Source: Fundidesulfovibrio magnetotacticus (GTDB lineage: Bacteria > Desulfobacterota > Desulfovibrionia > Desulfovibrionales > Desulfovibrionaceae). Taken from it: a stretch of DNA of 64,000 nucleotides. The translations under genes were made by a program, and so were the position numbers. The notes beneath the pieces were generated by a model. The model was not told the origin of the DNA and did not search any database. It saw only the letters and a list, made by a program, of their open reading frames with translations. Location of the stretch: assembly GCF_013019105.1 (NCBI RefSeq), contig NZ_BLTE01000006.1, forward strand, positions 1-64,000. The letters are read 5' to 3'. Below, one piece after another: positions 8,304 through 17,807 of this stretch; within the stretch, counting starts at the first letter, position 1, and each line of letters starts with the position of its first letter.

Positions 8304-8623
8304 GGGGCGTCCTCGGGGTCGAGCAGGGAGCGGATGGACAGAAGCTCCCGTTCCACCATGGTTTTGAGCGCGTCGCGGCGTTCGCCTTCGGCCAGCCTGC
8401 GGCGCGTTCCTTCAAGAGTCATGCCTTCCTCGTGCATGCAGCGCTGGATGATCCGTATCAGGCGCAGGTGCTCCTCGGTGTAGACCCGCTGTCCCTTGGG
8501 CGTGCGGATGGGAGCGAGCTGCGGGAACTCCGTCTCCCAGTAGCGGAGCACGAAGGGCTTGAGCCCGACCAGCTCGGCGATCTGCCCGATCTTCCAGGTT
8601 TTGCTCCGGGGCGCGTCGGTCAC
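8300..8623 (-). CDS. MerR-family transcriptional regulator
   Basis: The 107-residue protein begins with a MerR winged helix-turn-helix (WKIGQIAELVGLKPFVLRYW at about 10-29), followed by the RVYTEEHLRLI wing and a short helical C-terminus. There is no metal- or drug-binding extension, which fits the small MerR proteins (about 100-120 residues) common in this lineage. The GTG start overlaps the stop of the receiver gene upstream, and its own stop overlaps the FecR start, giving a tightly coupled three-gene unit. The target is unknown. Confidence 0.85.
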   Translation of the reverse strand: MTDAPRSKTWKIGQIAELVGLKPFVLRYWETEFPQLAPIRTPKGQRVYTEEHLRLIRIIQRCMHEEGMTLEGTRRRLAEGERRDALKTMVERELLSIRSLLDPEDAP

Positions 8624-9045
8624 CAGAAGTCCTCGCCCTCCTCCGCTGCGGGAGGCTGGGCAAGGCCCAGGACGCCGAGGGCGGCCAGCGCCTCGCGCCT
8701 GTCGAACGGCTTGTGCAGGTGCGTCCAGTGGGGGCCCGGCGGCAGGGCGTCCAGGGGCGGAGTGGAGAGCGACAGGCAGGTGGCCAGCACGAAGCCCGGG
8801 CGCTTCGCTCCGGCCTCGTCGTGGCGCGCCTGGACGGCGTTCAGGGTTTGCACGCCGTCCATGCCGGGCATGAGGACATCAAGGAACACCACGTCGAAGG
8901 GGCGTCCCTCGTCCAGGGCGCGGCCGCAGGCCTCCACGGCCCCCTGGCCTGAAAAGGCGTGCGACACTTCCCCCAGGGCCAGCAGCACATGACGCAGGAA
9001 GGCGTGGGCCACCTCGTCGTCGTCCGTGATGAGAAAACGCGGCAT
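8620..9045 (-). CDS. Single-domain response regulator (receiver only)
   Basis: About 141 residues form a receiver domain: acidic DDDE near residue 8, phospho-acceptor Asp in VVFLDVLMPGMDG near 51, a Thr-containing LATC strand, and the conserved Lys in HKPFD. There is no output domain. The ATG at 9045 gives the usual short N-terminus; an ATG at 9057 is possible, and neither has a good ribosome binding site. It starts the operon with MerR and FecR genes, so its partner may be one of these or a distant kinase. Confidence 0.8.
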   Translation of the reverse strand: MPRFLITDDDEVAHAFLRHVLLALGEVSHAFSGQGAVEACGRALDEGRPFDVVFLDVLMPGMDGVQTLNAVQARHDEAGAKRPGFVLATCLSLSTPPLDALPPGPHWTHLHKPFDRREALAALGVLGLAQPPAAEEGEDFW

Positions 9046-9192
9046 AAAGTACGACATCCAGTTGTTTGCTGGCTTTCTACCAATATGGGATGACGATGGC
9101 AATGCTTGCGGGTTTCACGAAGCATCGACGCCTCGCGCGGACAGGCGCGTCTGCCCCCTTGAATCCCCGGCGCTTCCGGGCTAAGGCCTTCC

Positions 9193-10566
9193 ATGGCCGT
9201 CGACTCCCCGCTGTTTTTGTTCGTCTTCCTGCCCGTGCTCCTGGGGCTCTTCGCCCTGTGCCCGGCCCGGGGGCGCGAGGCCCTGCTCCTGGGGGCGAGC
9301 CTTCTCTTCTACGCCCTGTCCGACGCCGCCTCCCTGCCGCTCTTCCTGGCCTCCATGGCCTTCAACATGCTCATGGGTCTGGCCATCTCCTGGGCCGGGG
9401 GCGGCGCGCGCAAGGCCCTGCTGGCCCTGGGCGTGGGGCTCGACCTGGCCTTCCTGGCCTGGGCCAAGTATCCGCTCTTCCTGGCGGCCCAGATCCCGGG
9501 CCTGGAGGGCCTGCGCGCCCTGGCCCCGGCCTCCATGCCCCTGGGCGTCTCCTTTTTCACCTTCTCGGCCATCGCCTACCTGGTGGACGTGGCCGGACGC
9601 CGCCAGGACGCCCTGGCCGATCCAGTCCGCTTCGGCCTCTTCCTGGCCTTCTTCCCCAAGGTGGCCGCCGGCCCCATCGCCCGCTGCCGCGACATGGCCC
9701 CCCACGCCCCCACCCTGGAGGGACTGCGCGACGGCCTGACCCGTCTGGCCGTGGGCCTGGCCAAGAAGACCCTGGTGGCCGCCCCCCTGGGACGCCTGGC
9801 CGACCAGGCCTTCGCACTGCCTTCGGCCGAACTGGACATGGGCACGGCCTGGCTTGGCCTCCTGGCCTACTCCCTGCAGCTCTATTTCGACTTCTCCGGC
9901 TACACCGACATGGCCGTGGGCCTGGGCCGCCTCTTCGGCTACAATCTGCCGGAGAACTTCAACTACCCCTACACGGCCCAATCCGTGCGCGAGTTCTGGA
10001 GGCGCTGGCACCTCACGCTTTCCACGTGGTTCCGCGACTACCTCTACATCCCCCTGGGCGGCGGGCGCGCGGCCCCCTGGAAGGTGCAGCGCAACCTGCT
10101 GATCGTCTTCACCCTTTGCGGCCTGTGGCACGGCGCGAGCTGGAGCTTCGTGGTCTGGGGCCTGTGGCACGGTCTTTTTCTGGCCCTGGAGCGCACCGGC
10201 GTCGGCAAGCGGCTGGACGCCCTGCCGCGCCCGGCGCGCCACGCCTACGCCCTGCTGGCCGTAGGCCTGGGCTGGGTGTTCTTCCGCGCCCCGGACTTCG
10301 CCCACGCCTGGGGTTACTTCAAAGCCCTGGCCAGCTTCAGCTTCCACGGCTGGGACTACACCTGGACCGTGCGCGTGAACCGCGAGACCCTGTGCATGCT
10401 GGCTGCGGGCATCCTGGGCAGCGCGCCCGCGCTCCCCTGGCTGGGCGAGCGGCTCGGGCGTCTCATGCCCCTGGCGAGGGGCCTGGCCGCCCCGGCGCTT
10501 CTGGCCCTGGCCCTGCTGGCCCTGGCGGCGGGCGCCCACACACCCTTCATCTACGCGCAGTTCTAG
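9193..10566 (+). CDS. MBOAT-family O-acyltransferase (AlgI-like)
   Basis: The 457-residue polytopic membrane protein has about 10-11 hydrophobic segments. It has the AlgI/DltB-type core: FFPKVAAGPIARC near 153, the LYFDFSGYTDMAVG segment near 234, FWRRWH near 275, and LCGLWHGASWSF near 311 with the catalytic His of the WHG motif. AlgI moves acetyl groups across the membrane for attachment to exported polysaccharide. The next gene, 3 bases on, is the AlgJ/AlgX-like partner, so the two form an acetylation module; the polymer is not encoded here. Confidence 0.9.
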   Translation: MAVDSPLFLFVFLPVLLGLFALCPARGREALLLGASLLFYALSDAASLPLFLASMAFNMLMGLAISWAGGGARKALLALGVGLDLAFLAWAKYPLFLAAQIPGLEGLRALAPASMPLGVSFFTFSAIAYLVDVAGRRQDALADPVRFGLFLAFFPKVAAGPIARCRDMAPHAPTLEGLRDGLTRLAVGLAKKTLVAAPLGRLADQAFALPSAELDMGTAWLGLLAYSLQLYFDFSGYTDMAVGLGRLFGYNLPENFNYPYTAQSVREFWRRWHLTLSTWFRDYLYIPLGGGRAAPWKVQRNLLIVFTLCGLWHGASWSFVVWGLWHGLFLALERTGVGKRLDALPRPARHAYALLAVGLGWVFFRAPDFAHAWGYFKALASFSFHGWDYTWTVRVNRETLCMLAAGILGSAPALPWLGERLGRLMPLARGLAAPALLALALLALAAGAHTPFIYAQF

Positions 10567-10569
10567 GCC

Positions 10570-11694
10570 ATGAAACGTTTCTCCCTCATCGTGTGCTGCG
10601 CGCTGCTCCTGGCCCCCCTCGTCTGGCCCCAGGGCCTGGGGCTCCTGGGCCTGGGCGTCCACCCGCGCGCGGCCGACGCCCCCGGCCCCTGGCCGCCCGC
10701 GTCCCTGGCCGTCACCGACTTCCAGGCCTGGGCCACGCGCACGGCCACGGCCTACGCCGACAACTTCCCCTTCCGCGAATCCATGATCCGCACCCTTAAC
10801 CGCCTGCGCCTGGCCGTGTGGGGCGAATCGCCCATGCGCACGCTCATCCGGGGCCGCGAGTGCTGGTGGTTCTACAACGACGAGATGGCCCTGGAAGACT
10901 GGATGGGCGCGACACGCTTCGACCCCCAGGAACTGGCCGACAACGTGCGCCTCCACCAGGAGCGGCGCGACTGGCTGGCGGCGCGCGGCATCGCCATGCT
11001 GGTGGTCATCGTGCCCAACAAGAAGACCGTCTACGGCGAATTTCTCCCCTCTTCCCTGCGCAAGATGCGCGAGACCACCCGGCTCGACCAGCTCGCCCGG
11101 GCCATGGAGGAGGGCGGCATCCCCTTCCTGGACCTGCGTCCCGTCATGCTCCGGGCCAAGGCCGTGCGCCAGGCCTACTGGAAGACCGACTCCCATTGGA
11201 ACGAGTGGGGCGCGCTGGCCGGGTGTTCGGCCATCGTGGAGAAGCTGCGCGAGCGCTTCCCCGCCATGCCGCCCCTGGACCCCGCCGCCTACACGGCCGT
11301 GGCCGAGAACACTCCCGGCGGCGACCTGGCCGCCATGATGCTCCTGGAGAACCAGCTCCCCGAGGCCAACGTGCGCATGGTCCCCCACGCCCCGCACCGC
11401 GCCCACGACGCCCCCCCGCCCCCCTGGAAGGACCCCGCCGACCTCCCCGGCAGGCGGCGCATCGTCAAGGCCGTGGACGACAACTCCCTGCCGCGCGCCC
11501 TCTTCTTCCGCGATTCCTTCGGCTCCCAGGCCATCCCCTTCCTGGCGGAACGCTTCCGGCGCTCCGTCTTCCTCTGGACCCACCGCTTCAACCCGGGCGT
11601 GGTGCTGGCGGAACGCCCCGATGTGGTGATCTTCGAGGCCGCCGAGCGCTACCAGCACGCCATCTTCTCCCCCTCCGAGGGCGGCAGGCCCTAG
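10570..11694 (+). CDS. AlgJ/AlgX-like polysaccharide O-acetyltransferase
   Basis: The 374-residue protein has an N-terminal signal anchor (about 1-20) and a periplasmic SGNH-like domain. The family signature WKTDSHWNEWGA lies near 200 (Asp and His of the catalytic set) and FFRDSFGSQ near 315 supplies the Ser motif. It should receive acetyl groups from the MBOAT protein encoded just upstream and place them on a polysaccharide in the periplasm. Length fits AlgJ. The gap to the upstream gene is 3 bases, indicating one transcript. Confidence 0.85.
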   Translation: MKRFSLIVCCALLLAPLVWPQGLGLLGLGVHPRAADAPGPWPPASLAVTDFQAWATRTATAYADNFPFRESMIRTLNRLRLAVWGESPMRTLIRGRECWWFYNDEMALEDWMGATRFDPQELADNVRLHQERRDWLAARGIAMLVVIVPNKKTVYGEFLPSSLRKMRETTRLDQLARAMEEGGIPFLDLRPVMLRAKAVRQAYWKTDSHWNEWGALAGCSAIVEKLRERFPAMPPLDPAAYTAVAENTPGGDLAAMMLLENQLPEANVRMVPHAPHRAHDAPPPPWKDPADLPGRRRIVKAVDDNSLPRALFFRDSFGSQAIPFLAERFRRSVFLWTHRFNPGVVLAERPDVVIFEAAERYQHAIFSPSEGGRP

Positions 11695-12020
11695 TGATGC
11701 GTCCTCGCAGTGCCGCCTGACGGATTTTCAAGGCAAGCGACAAAGAACCATCGATTAATTTTTGGTTCACGGTCTGCACTTCAAGGCCGCGCCACCCGTC
11801 TCTCGTCCCCGCAGCCCCTCCCGGCGGGCGCTCAGGGCCAGCCTTCATGCTGCTCGCTTGCGTCCTTTTGGTGAAGAAGTCGTTGCGTTCCTGATTGCGA
11901 CCCACGAAGTCCGAAACGTACGGTTCCCATGGTCTCGTAAACTCCCAGGCAACGGGGGAGAAGCGATGGGCGCGGCGCGGCGCGTCTGTTTGGGGTTTCG
12001 GCGTTGCAGGTCCAACCTGA

Positions 12021-12029
12021 TGATATAAT
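12021..12029 (+). promoter_or_regulatory. Extended -10 promoter upstream of the chemoreceptor gene
   Basis: TG-A-TATAAT is a perfect extended -10 box, about 150 bases ahead of the MCP start. The nearest -35-like hexamer, TTGCAG, is only 14 bases away, so the promoter would depend on the extended -10. It implies a leader RNA of roughly 145 bases. Upstream, from 11695 to 12020, I see no gene. Confidence 0.5.
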
Positions 12030-12049
12030 GGATTAAACATTCGGAAGGT

Positions 12050-12131
12050 CTCCCCGGGGCAGCTTGCGCAGGAAGAAGCGTCACGCCATCGGAGGGAGCC
12101 GTCCCGGGGTTGCCTTTTTACAAAAAAGGCA
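12050..12131 (+). promoter_or_regulatory. Structured leader of the MCP gene; weak c-di-GMP-I (GEMM) riboswitch candidate
   Basis: The leader has GGGGCA near 12056, a GCGC/GCGT stem with a GGAAGAA loop, CACGCCA, a CGG/CCG stem and a 3' CGGGGTTGCC. These resemble parts of the GEMM-I aptamer in the right order, but the central GCAAAGCC element is not well matched. Next is a perfect 9-bp inverted repeat, TGCCTTTTT-ACA-AAAAAGGCA (12111-12131), whose left arm would be the 3' strand of the aptamer's closing stem, a typical switch layout. Tentative. Confidence 0.3.
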
Positions 12132-12179
12132 TCATTCATGGAATGCGCCTGCCGAATCAAAATATGTAAGGATATGCCC

Positions 12180-14015
12180 ATGAAACTCTCGTCCAAGCTC
12201 TACACCGGGTTCTGCGCGCTCTTGGTGCTCACCGCGGGCATCGGCCTCTTCGGCATCCGTCAGATGCAGGCCATCGAAAACGAGACCGAACTCCTCGCCG
12301 GGGACTGGCTTCCCAGCATCGTCCGCCTGGGAAGACTTAACGACCACGTGCAGTCCTACAGGCGTTACGAGCTGGTCTACATCCTCTCCACCAACGAGAA
12401 GGAAATGGCCCACTACGAGGGGCTGCTCAAAGAAACCCTGGACAAGTTCAAGACGGATCTGACCGAGTACGACAAGCTCATCACCGCCGACCAGCAGGAC
12501 GAGCGCCGCCAGTTCGACCAGATGAAGGAAGCGTGGGCCAAGTACCTGGCCATCTCTGAAAAGATCAAGAAAGTCGCCGCCATGAACCGGGACAAGGCCG
12601 CCGAGATGGCCACCGCCGACTCCGCGCGCCTGATCCAGGAGACCATCTCCATCCTGGCCCGGCTCATCACCGTGAACACCGAGGCGGGCGAAAAGAGCGC
12701 ATCCACGGCCATGGACGCCTTCTTCTCCGGCCGTGCCCAGCTCATCGGGGCCATCCTGGCGGCCGTGGCCCTGGGTTTGGGGCTGGCCTTCTTCATCGCG
12801 CGAAACGTCCTGGGGCAGCTCGGCGAAGACCCGGGATATCTCCAGTCCGTGGCGGGCGACATCGCCGGCGGCAACCTCGACGTGTCCTTCCGCCCCGTGC
12901 GCGGACAGGGCGGCGTCTACGCCGTGCTCATCAAGATGGTCGCCACCCTCAAGGAGAAGATCGCCGAGGCCGAGCAGAAATCCCAGGACGCCGCCCGGCA
13001 GGCCGAGGCCGCGCTCCAGGCCACGGCCCAGGCCGAGGAGGCCAAGGCCCAGGCCGAACGCGCCAAGGCCGAAGGCATGCTTCAGGCCGCCGCGCGCCTT
13101 GAGGACGTGGCCGCCGTGATCTCCTCCGCCTCCGAAGAGCTCGCCGCCCAGGTGGAACAGTCCAGCCGGGGCGCGGAAATCCAGGCCGGACGCGTGGGCG
13201 AAACCGCCACCTCCATGGAGGAAATGAACGCCACCGTGCTCGAGGTGGCCCGCAACGCCTCCCAGGCCGCCGAAACCGCCGACCGCGCCAAACGCCGCGC
13301 ACAGGACGGCGCGGGCATCGTGAACGACGTGGTCCGCGAGATCAGCCAGATGGAACGCCAGGCCGAGGAACTCAAGGGCGACATGACCGCCCTGGGCGCA
13401 CAGGCCGACGCCATCGGCAAGATCATGAACGTGATCTCCGACATCGCCGACCAGACCAACCTCCTGGCGCTCAACGCCGCCATCGAGGCCGCCCGAGCCG
13501 GTGAGGCCGGAAGAGGCTTCGCGGTCGTCGCCGACGAGGTGCGCAAACTCGCCGAAAAAACCATGAGCGCCACCAAGGAAGTGGGCCAGGCCATCGGCGC
13601 GGTCCAGGACGGCACGCGCAAGAACATCGCCAACGTGGACCGCACCGTGGGGCAGATCGGCAAAGCCACCGATCTCGCGGGCAAATCCGGCGAAGCCCTC
13701 CAGAACATCGTCCAGCTCGTGGACCTCTCCACCGACCAGGTGCGCTCCATCGCCACGGCATCGGAACAGCAGTCCGCCGCAAGCGACGAGATCAACCGCG
13801 CCATCGAAGACGTGAGCCGCATCTCCCTGGAAACCTCCGAAGCCATGAACCAGTCCTCCCGCGCGGTGAACGAACTGGCCGATCAGGCCCAGGCCCTCGC
13901 CCGGCTCATCGAGGAACTCAAATCCGAAGGCGGGGGGACCGCCGGAAAGCTGCTCGCCGCCACACCGGCCCGGAAAAGCCTCCCCCCGGCCAAACCCCGC
14001 TCGCTCAAAGCCTGA
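12180..14015 (+). CDS. Methyl-accepting chemotaxis protein
   Basis: The 611-residue inner-membrane receptor has TM1 at about 6-27, a periplasmic four-helix-bundle sensor at about 28-185, TM2 at about 186-208, a HAMP-like linker, a long Ala/Glu/Gln coiled coil, and the MCP signalling tip at about 410-460 ([20 protein letters not shown], then [16 protein letters not shown]). No C-terminal NWETF-type CheR tether is seen. The ATG at 12180 is chosen because TAAGGA lies 7 bases upstream; the in-frame ATGs at 12138 and 12174 are poorly placed. No chemotaxis kinase gene is nearby. Confidence 0.9.
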   Translation: MKLSSKLYTGFCALLVLTAGIGLFGIRQMQAIENETELLAGDWLPSIVRLGRLNDHVQSYRRYELVYILSTNEKEMAHYEGLLKETLDKFKTDLTEYDKLITADQQDERRQFDQMKEAWAKYLAISEKIKKVAAMNRDKAAEMATADSARLIQETISILARLITVNTEAGEKSASTAMDAFFSGRAQLIGAILAAVALGLGLAFFIARNVLGQLGEDPGYLQSVAGDIAGGNLDVSFRPVRGQGGVYAVLIKMVATLKEKIAEAEQKSQDAARQAEAALQATAQAEEAKAQAERAKAEGMLQAAARLEDVAAVISSASEELAAQVEQSSRGAEIQAGRVGETATSMEEMNATVLEVARNASQAAETADRAKRRAQDGAGIVNDVVREISQMERQAEELKGDMTALGAQADAIGKIMNVISDIADQTNLLALNAAIEAARAGEAGRGFAVVADEVRKLAEKTMSATKEVGQAIGAVQDGTRKNIANVDRTVGQIGKATDLAGKSGEALQNIVQLVDLSTDQVRSIATASEQQSAASDEINRAIEDVSRISLETSEAMNQSSRAVNELADQAQALARLIEELKSEGGGTAGKLLAATPARKSLPPAKPRSLKA

Positions 14016-14038
14016 GCACGTCACGCCATGAACGCACG

Positions 14039-14068
14039 GCGGCCGTCGAGGACTTCCTCGACGGCCGC
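14039..14068. terminator. Terminator-like hairpin after the MCP gene
   Basis: A perfect 14-bp inverted repeat (GCGGCCGTCGAGGA and its complement) with 2 bases between the arms lies 24 bases past the MCP stop. There is no T-tract. It probably ends transcription from the MCP gene, and possibly also from the convergent methyltransferase gene. Confidence 0.55.
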
Positions 14069-14210
14069 TTCGCGTTGGCGTGTGGAGAGGTTGCGGACGG
14101 TGAGAGGTGGGTCGGAGGCTTCATCTCCGTCTGCCCGGCCCTCTTTCGCGGCGAGCCTTGGGCAGGCGCGAGGCGCTCCTCGGGGCCGGAGTTCCTCGGG
14201 ATCGAGTCCG

Positions 14211-14963
14211 TCAGGGCTTCCCCGACGCTTTCAGGTGCGCGTAGCGGGCCATCTGCCCCAGGACGATGGCTCCGGCTTGAGCGACGTTGAGCGATTCGAA
14301 CCCTCCGGGCATGGGGATGTAGAGGCTGCGCGCGCAGCGTTTGGCGACGTTTGGGCGCACGCCGTCTTCTTCGCCGCCCAGGACGAGGACGCAGGGGGTG
14401 TCGAAGCGTGCGGTGAAGAGGTTTTCGCCTTGCGGCCCGGCTTCGGCTTTGAGGATTTCGAGCCCGGCGTCGGCGCACTGGTCGAGTGTGCGGGCCAGGT
14501 TGACGCACATGTGGACGGGGAGTCGTTCGAGTGCTCCGGCGGAGGCGCGGGAGGCCTGGCCGCCGAGGCGGGCGGCATGGTGTTTGGTGGTGACGAGGCC
14601 CGCGCCGCCCAGTGCGAGGAGCGTGCGGGCGAGGGTTCCCACGTTGCCTGGGTCCTGCACCTGGTCGAGGGCGAGGATGACAGGGAGCGGCGCGTTTCGG
14701 ATGTTGTCGAGGAGTTGTTCGAGGTCCTGGAATTCCTTGGCGGCGGTGAAGGCGGCCACGCCCTGGCGGCAGCCGGGCGCGCTGCGTTCGAGGGCATCCG
14801 GCGGCAGGAAGCGGTAGCGCACGCCGGAGGCTTTGCAGGCGTCGATGAGCTCCTTGATGTCCTGGCCTTTGAGTCCCTGGCGCAGGAGGACGTGTTCCAC
14901 GGTTCCGGGCCTGCTGGTCAGGAGTTCCAGGACGGGCTTGCGTCCCATCACCACGTTGTCCAT
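14211..14963 (-). CDS. rlmB: TrmH/RlmB-type 2'-O-ribose RNA methyltransferase
   Basis: About 250 residues. It has an N-terminal substrate-binding domain (VVMGRKPVLELL) and a SPOUT domain with the three family motifs: DQVQDPGNVGTLARTLLALG (motif 1, Asn/Arg), VLVLGGEEDGVRP (motif 2), and IPMPGGFESLNVAQAGAIVL (motif 3). It would methylate a ribose in 23S rRNA (G2251 in RlmB) or a tRNA, using AdoMet. The start at 14963 matches the usual N-terminus and has GGTGG upstream; an ATG at 15011 would add 16 residues. The symbol is by similarity; the target is not proven. Confidence 0.85.
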   Translation of the reverse strand: MDNVVMGRKPVLELLTSRPGTVEHVLLRQGLKGQDIKELIDACKASGVRYRFLPPDALERSAPGCRQGVAAFTAAKEFQDLEQLLDNIRNAPLPVILALDQVQDPGNVGTLARTLLALGGAGLVTTKHHAARLGGQASRASAGALERLPVHMCVNLARTLDQCADAGLEILKAEAGPQGENLFTARFDTPCVLVLGGEEDGVRPNVAKRCARSLYIPMPGGFESLNVAQAGAIVLGQMARYAHLKASGKP

Positions 14964-15192
14964 GGGTTCCACCATCTGTTTGGTCTGCGTTGCGGTTGTC
15001 CGGTGTTGCATCGGCGTCGCGGGAGCGCATCAGTATCCGGGCCGTGACTACACAATTTTCACGCAAAAAGCCCGTTGATTCTTTCGTCTTCTTCGGGTAG
15101 GCGGGCATTGAGACTAATCGACACGTTTCGAAGCCGGATCACGGCCTCACTCCTCTTTTGCCCATTCGGCTTCGCCCCGCCCTGGAGGCGTA

Positions 15193-17184
15193 ATGCACAA
15201 ATCGCTGACCTGCCTGCTGATTTTCAGCATGTTGATCCTTTCGGCCTGCGCCAAGAAATACCAGGCCGAAAACGACGACATGCGCCCCAACCTCGACCCC
15301 GAATTGGCGCACCCCGATTTTCTGAAGATCAAGCGCCCCCGGCCGCTGACCAAGCAGGAGAAGGAGGCCCTGGCCTCCAAGACGGACATCCCCTTCAACC
15401 TGGACGTGCGCGAGACGGAAGAGGTGCAGCAGTACCTCACCTACTTCACGCAGGAACGCCGCGACACCATGGAGAAGTGGCTGGAGCGCGCCGCCCCTCA
15501 CCTGCCCTACATCCGCGCCGTGCTGGCGACGTACAAGTTGCCGCCGGACATCATCGCGCTGCCGTTCATCGAGTCTGGCTACAACACCATGGCCTACTCC
15601 CCGGCTGGCGCGGGCGGCATGTGGCAGTTCATGCCCGCCACGGGCCGCCGCTTCGGCCTCTCCGTGGACTGGTGGGAGGACGAACGCCGCAACCCCTACC
15701 TCGCCACCGTCGCCGCCGCAAAATACCTCGCCGAGCTCTACAACCTCTTCAACGACTGGAACGTCGCCCTGGCCGCCTACAACTGTGGCGAGGGCAAGAT
15801 GAGCCGCGTGATCAACCAGTCCGGCCACACCGACTTCTTCGACATCGCCAAGAACCCCAACCTGCTCAAGCAGGAGACGCGCAACTACGTGCCCAAGTTC
15901 CTGGCGGTGCTCAAGATCTTCAAGAACCTCGACACCCTGGGCTTCAAGACCGTCAACTGGGGCGCGGGGCAGGTGCTCGAAGAAGTCTCCGTGCCCGGCG
16001 GCACCGACCTTGCCGCCCTGGCCGAAGCCTGTTCCATGAACTGGGAGGAGTTCCACCGGTTCAACTCCGGCTTCCGCCGCCAGGTGAGCCCGCCGGACCG
16101 CCAGAGCCCCGTCTACGTGCCCGTGGCCAAGAAAGAGCTGGCCATGGCCTATCTGGCCAACCCCTCCTGCCACGCCTCGCGCGGCATCAAGTCCTACACC
16201 GCCGCCGGGCAGGACACCTGGTGGAACCTCTCGCGCCGCACCGGCGTGCCCATCGCCGCCCTGCGCCAGATGAACCCCACCGTGGGCGAGAACGTGGCCC
16301 CGGGCCAGACCGTGTACATCCCCCTGGACAGCTCCGCCCAGGACACCGCACTGGCGAACCTCGACGACATCCCGCCCCGGGCCGACGCCCAGCGCCTGCA
16401 GACCCACCGCGTGAAAAAGGGCGAGTCCCTGGCGGCCATCGCCAAGCGCTACGGCGTCTCCCAGGCGGACCTGGCGCGCGCCAACGGCGTGAAGTCCGGC
16501 AAGGGCGTGGCCTCGGGGCAGACCATCACCATCCCCGTCAAGGCCGGGGCGGCCTGCCCGCCCATGCCCGTTCCCCAGGCCCAGGCCCAGGCCCCGCAGG
16601 CCGCCAAGACCGTGGCCATGAAGAAGGGCCTCACCCTGGCCGAGGTGGCCAAAACCAACAAGGTGGACGTGCAGGCCATCCTGGCGCTCAACGGCCTCAA
16701 ATCCGCCGGGGACGTGAAACAGGGGATGACCCTCAAGATCCCCGCCGAGGCCGTGCAGCCCCAGCTGGCCGCCCAGGCCCAGGCCCAGGCGGGCAAGCTG
16801 GCGGCCCTGGCCAAAGGCCAGCCGCAACCGGCGCAGCAGCAGGCCAAGGCACAGCCCGCGCAACAGCCCCAGCCCGCAGTGCAGCAACTGGCAAAAGCCC
16901 AGCCGCAGCCCGTCCAGCAGCCACAGCCCGCCGTCCAGCAGGCCAAGGCACAGCCCGCAGTGCAGCAGGCCGCCAAGCCGGACCCCAAGGCCCCGCAGCA
17001 GGCCCAGGTCAAGGACTCCCGCAAACCCTCCGGCCCCATCCAGTACAAAGTGGAGAACGGCGAGACCGTGTGGAGCATCGCCCGCAAGTTCAAGGTGGAC
17101 CCCATCGCCCTGCTCTCCTGGAACAAGCTCGACCGCACCGCGCACCTCAAGCCCGGCGACCGCCTGACCATCAACGTGGACTAG
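15193..17184 (+). CDS. mltD: Membrane-bound lytic murein transglycosylase D with LysM repeats
   Basis: The 663-residue lipoprotein (lipobox LILSAC) cleaves glycan strands of peptidoglycan. The SLT domain at about 100-260 has the catalytic Glu in LPFIESGYN, then SPAGAGGMWQFMPATG and ALAAYNCGEG. About three to four LysM units follow (near 330-375, 400-455, 470-515 and 615-660), separated by a long Gln/Pro/Ala-rich low-complexity linker near 525-600. The Gln-rich linker is longer than in E. coli MltD and contains imperfect KAQPAQQPQPA-type repeats. A strong terminator follows. Confidence 0.92.
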   Translation: MHKSLTCLLIFSMLILSACAKKYQAENDDMRPNLDPELAHPDFLKIKRPRPLTKQEKEALASKTDIPFNLDVRETEEVQQYLTYFTQERRDTMEKWLERAAPHLPYIRAVLATYKLPPDIIALPFIESGYNTMAYSPAGAGGMWQFMPATGRRFGLSVDWWEDERRNPYLATVAAAKYLAELYNLFNDWNVALAAYNCGEGKMSRVINQSGHTDFFDIAKNPNLLKQETRNYVPKFLAVLKIFKNLDTLGFKTVNWGAGQVLEEVSVPGGTDLAALAEACSMNWEEFHRFNSGFRRQVSPPDRQSPVYVPVAKKELAMAYLANPSCHASRGIKSYTAAGQDTWWNLSRRTGVPIAALRQMNPTVGENVAPGQTVYIPLDSSAQDTALANLDDIPPRADAQRLQTHRVKKGESLAAIAKRYGVSQADLARANGVKSGKGVASGQTITIPVKAGAACPPMPVPQAQAQAPQAAKTVAMKKGLTLAEVAKTNKVDVQAILALNGLKSAGDVKQGMTLKIPAEAVQPQLAAQAQAQAGKLAALAKGQPQPAQQQAKAQPAQQPQPAVQQLAKAQPQPVQQPQPAVQQAKAQPAVQQAAKPDPKAPQQAQVKDSRKPSGPIQYKVENGETVWSIARKFKVDPIALLSWNKLDRTAHLKPGDRLTINVD

Positions 17185-17212
17185 GCCTCGCCCACACGGC
17201 ACGACGGAAAGA

Positions 17213-17240
17213 AAAAGCCCCCGCTCTTGCGGGGGCTTTT
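17213..17240. terminator. Intrinsic terminator after mltD
   Basis: A perfect 12-bp stem (AAAAGCCCCCGC with its complement) with TCTT loop, ending in TTTT on the plus strand and preceded by AAAAA, so it can act in both directions. It serves mltD and possibly the minus-strand molbindin gene at 17323. A near copy lies at 18334-18357. Confidence 0.9.
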
Positions 17241-17322
17241 GCATTGCGGCATCGCCACGCGGGCAGCCGACGCCATGCCGTGCGGCACGGGCCGCGCCGG
17301 GTATGCGCCGGAAGGGCGGAGG

Positions 17323-17532
17323 CTAGTCCACCACCACCATCACGCTGGAGGCCTTCATCATGGCCTTCACGGGCGACCCCACCTTAAGCTCCAGGGACTC
17401 CACCGAATGCTTGGTGATGATGGACACCACCTCCACTCCGGGGGCCACCTCGATGACCACTTCGGAATTGACCGCCCCGGGGGTGATGGACTTGACGACG
17501 CCGGGGATCAGGTTGCGGGCGCTGACTTTCAT
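17323..17532 (-). CDS. Molbindin (Mop-domain molybdate-binding protein), copy 1
   Basis: The 69-residue single Mop domain has the family start MKVSARNLIPGVVKSITPGA and closes with KASSVMVVVD. Molbindins assemble into oligomers that bind molybdate or tungstate and buffer or deliver it in the cytoplasm. The ATG at 17532 has AAGGAG. It differs from the copy at 17808-18017 at only a few residues (LELKVGSPVKAMM against LGLKEGSQVKAMV). Each copy has its own promoter. Molybdenum-cofactor genes lie a few kilobases downstream. Confidence 0.9.
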   Translation of the reverse strand: MKVSARNLIPGVVKSITPGAVNSEVVIEVAPGVEVVSIITKHSVESLELKVGSPVKAMMKASSVMVVVD

Positions 17533-17551
17533 GATGTTCTCCTTGGTTTTG

Positions 17552-17612
17552 CCCGGACGCCCTTGCGTCCGGGGGTTGGGTGCAAGGATAACCACCAACA
17601 AAAGTCATGCAA
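17552..17612 (-). promoter_or_regulatory. Promoter and 5' hairpin of molbindin copy 1
   Basis: On the minus strand TTGCAT (17607-17612) is followed after 16 bases by TATCCT (17585-17590). Just past the expected start of transcription lies a perfect 9-bp hairpin, CCCGGACGC-N4-GCGTCCGGG (17552-17573). The 12 bases TTGCATGACTTT are identical in the promoter of copy 2. The rest of the gap to 17807 holds nothing I recognise. Confidence 0.55.
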
Positions 17613-17807
17613 GTACTATTTTTCGTGATTCTTATTGCCGCATCCTTTCGCGTCGATGACCCGCTACGCTACGCGGATGGCAGCACCCCGGGGGCAAGGC
17701 GCGTCTCCGTCGGCGCGCCCGGCGAGGGGTCCGTTCGCCCTGCCGGGCGGACAGCCGCAGCGGGCGGCGATCATGCCGAAAGCAGGGGCATGCCCGCCGC
17801 CTCGCGT

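Noticed and set aside
9181-11658. Long minus-strand frame opposite the acetyltransferase pair
   Set aside because: Shadow of AlgI- and AlgJ-like genes, which have clear family motifs on the plus strand.
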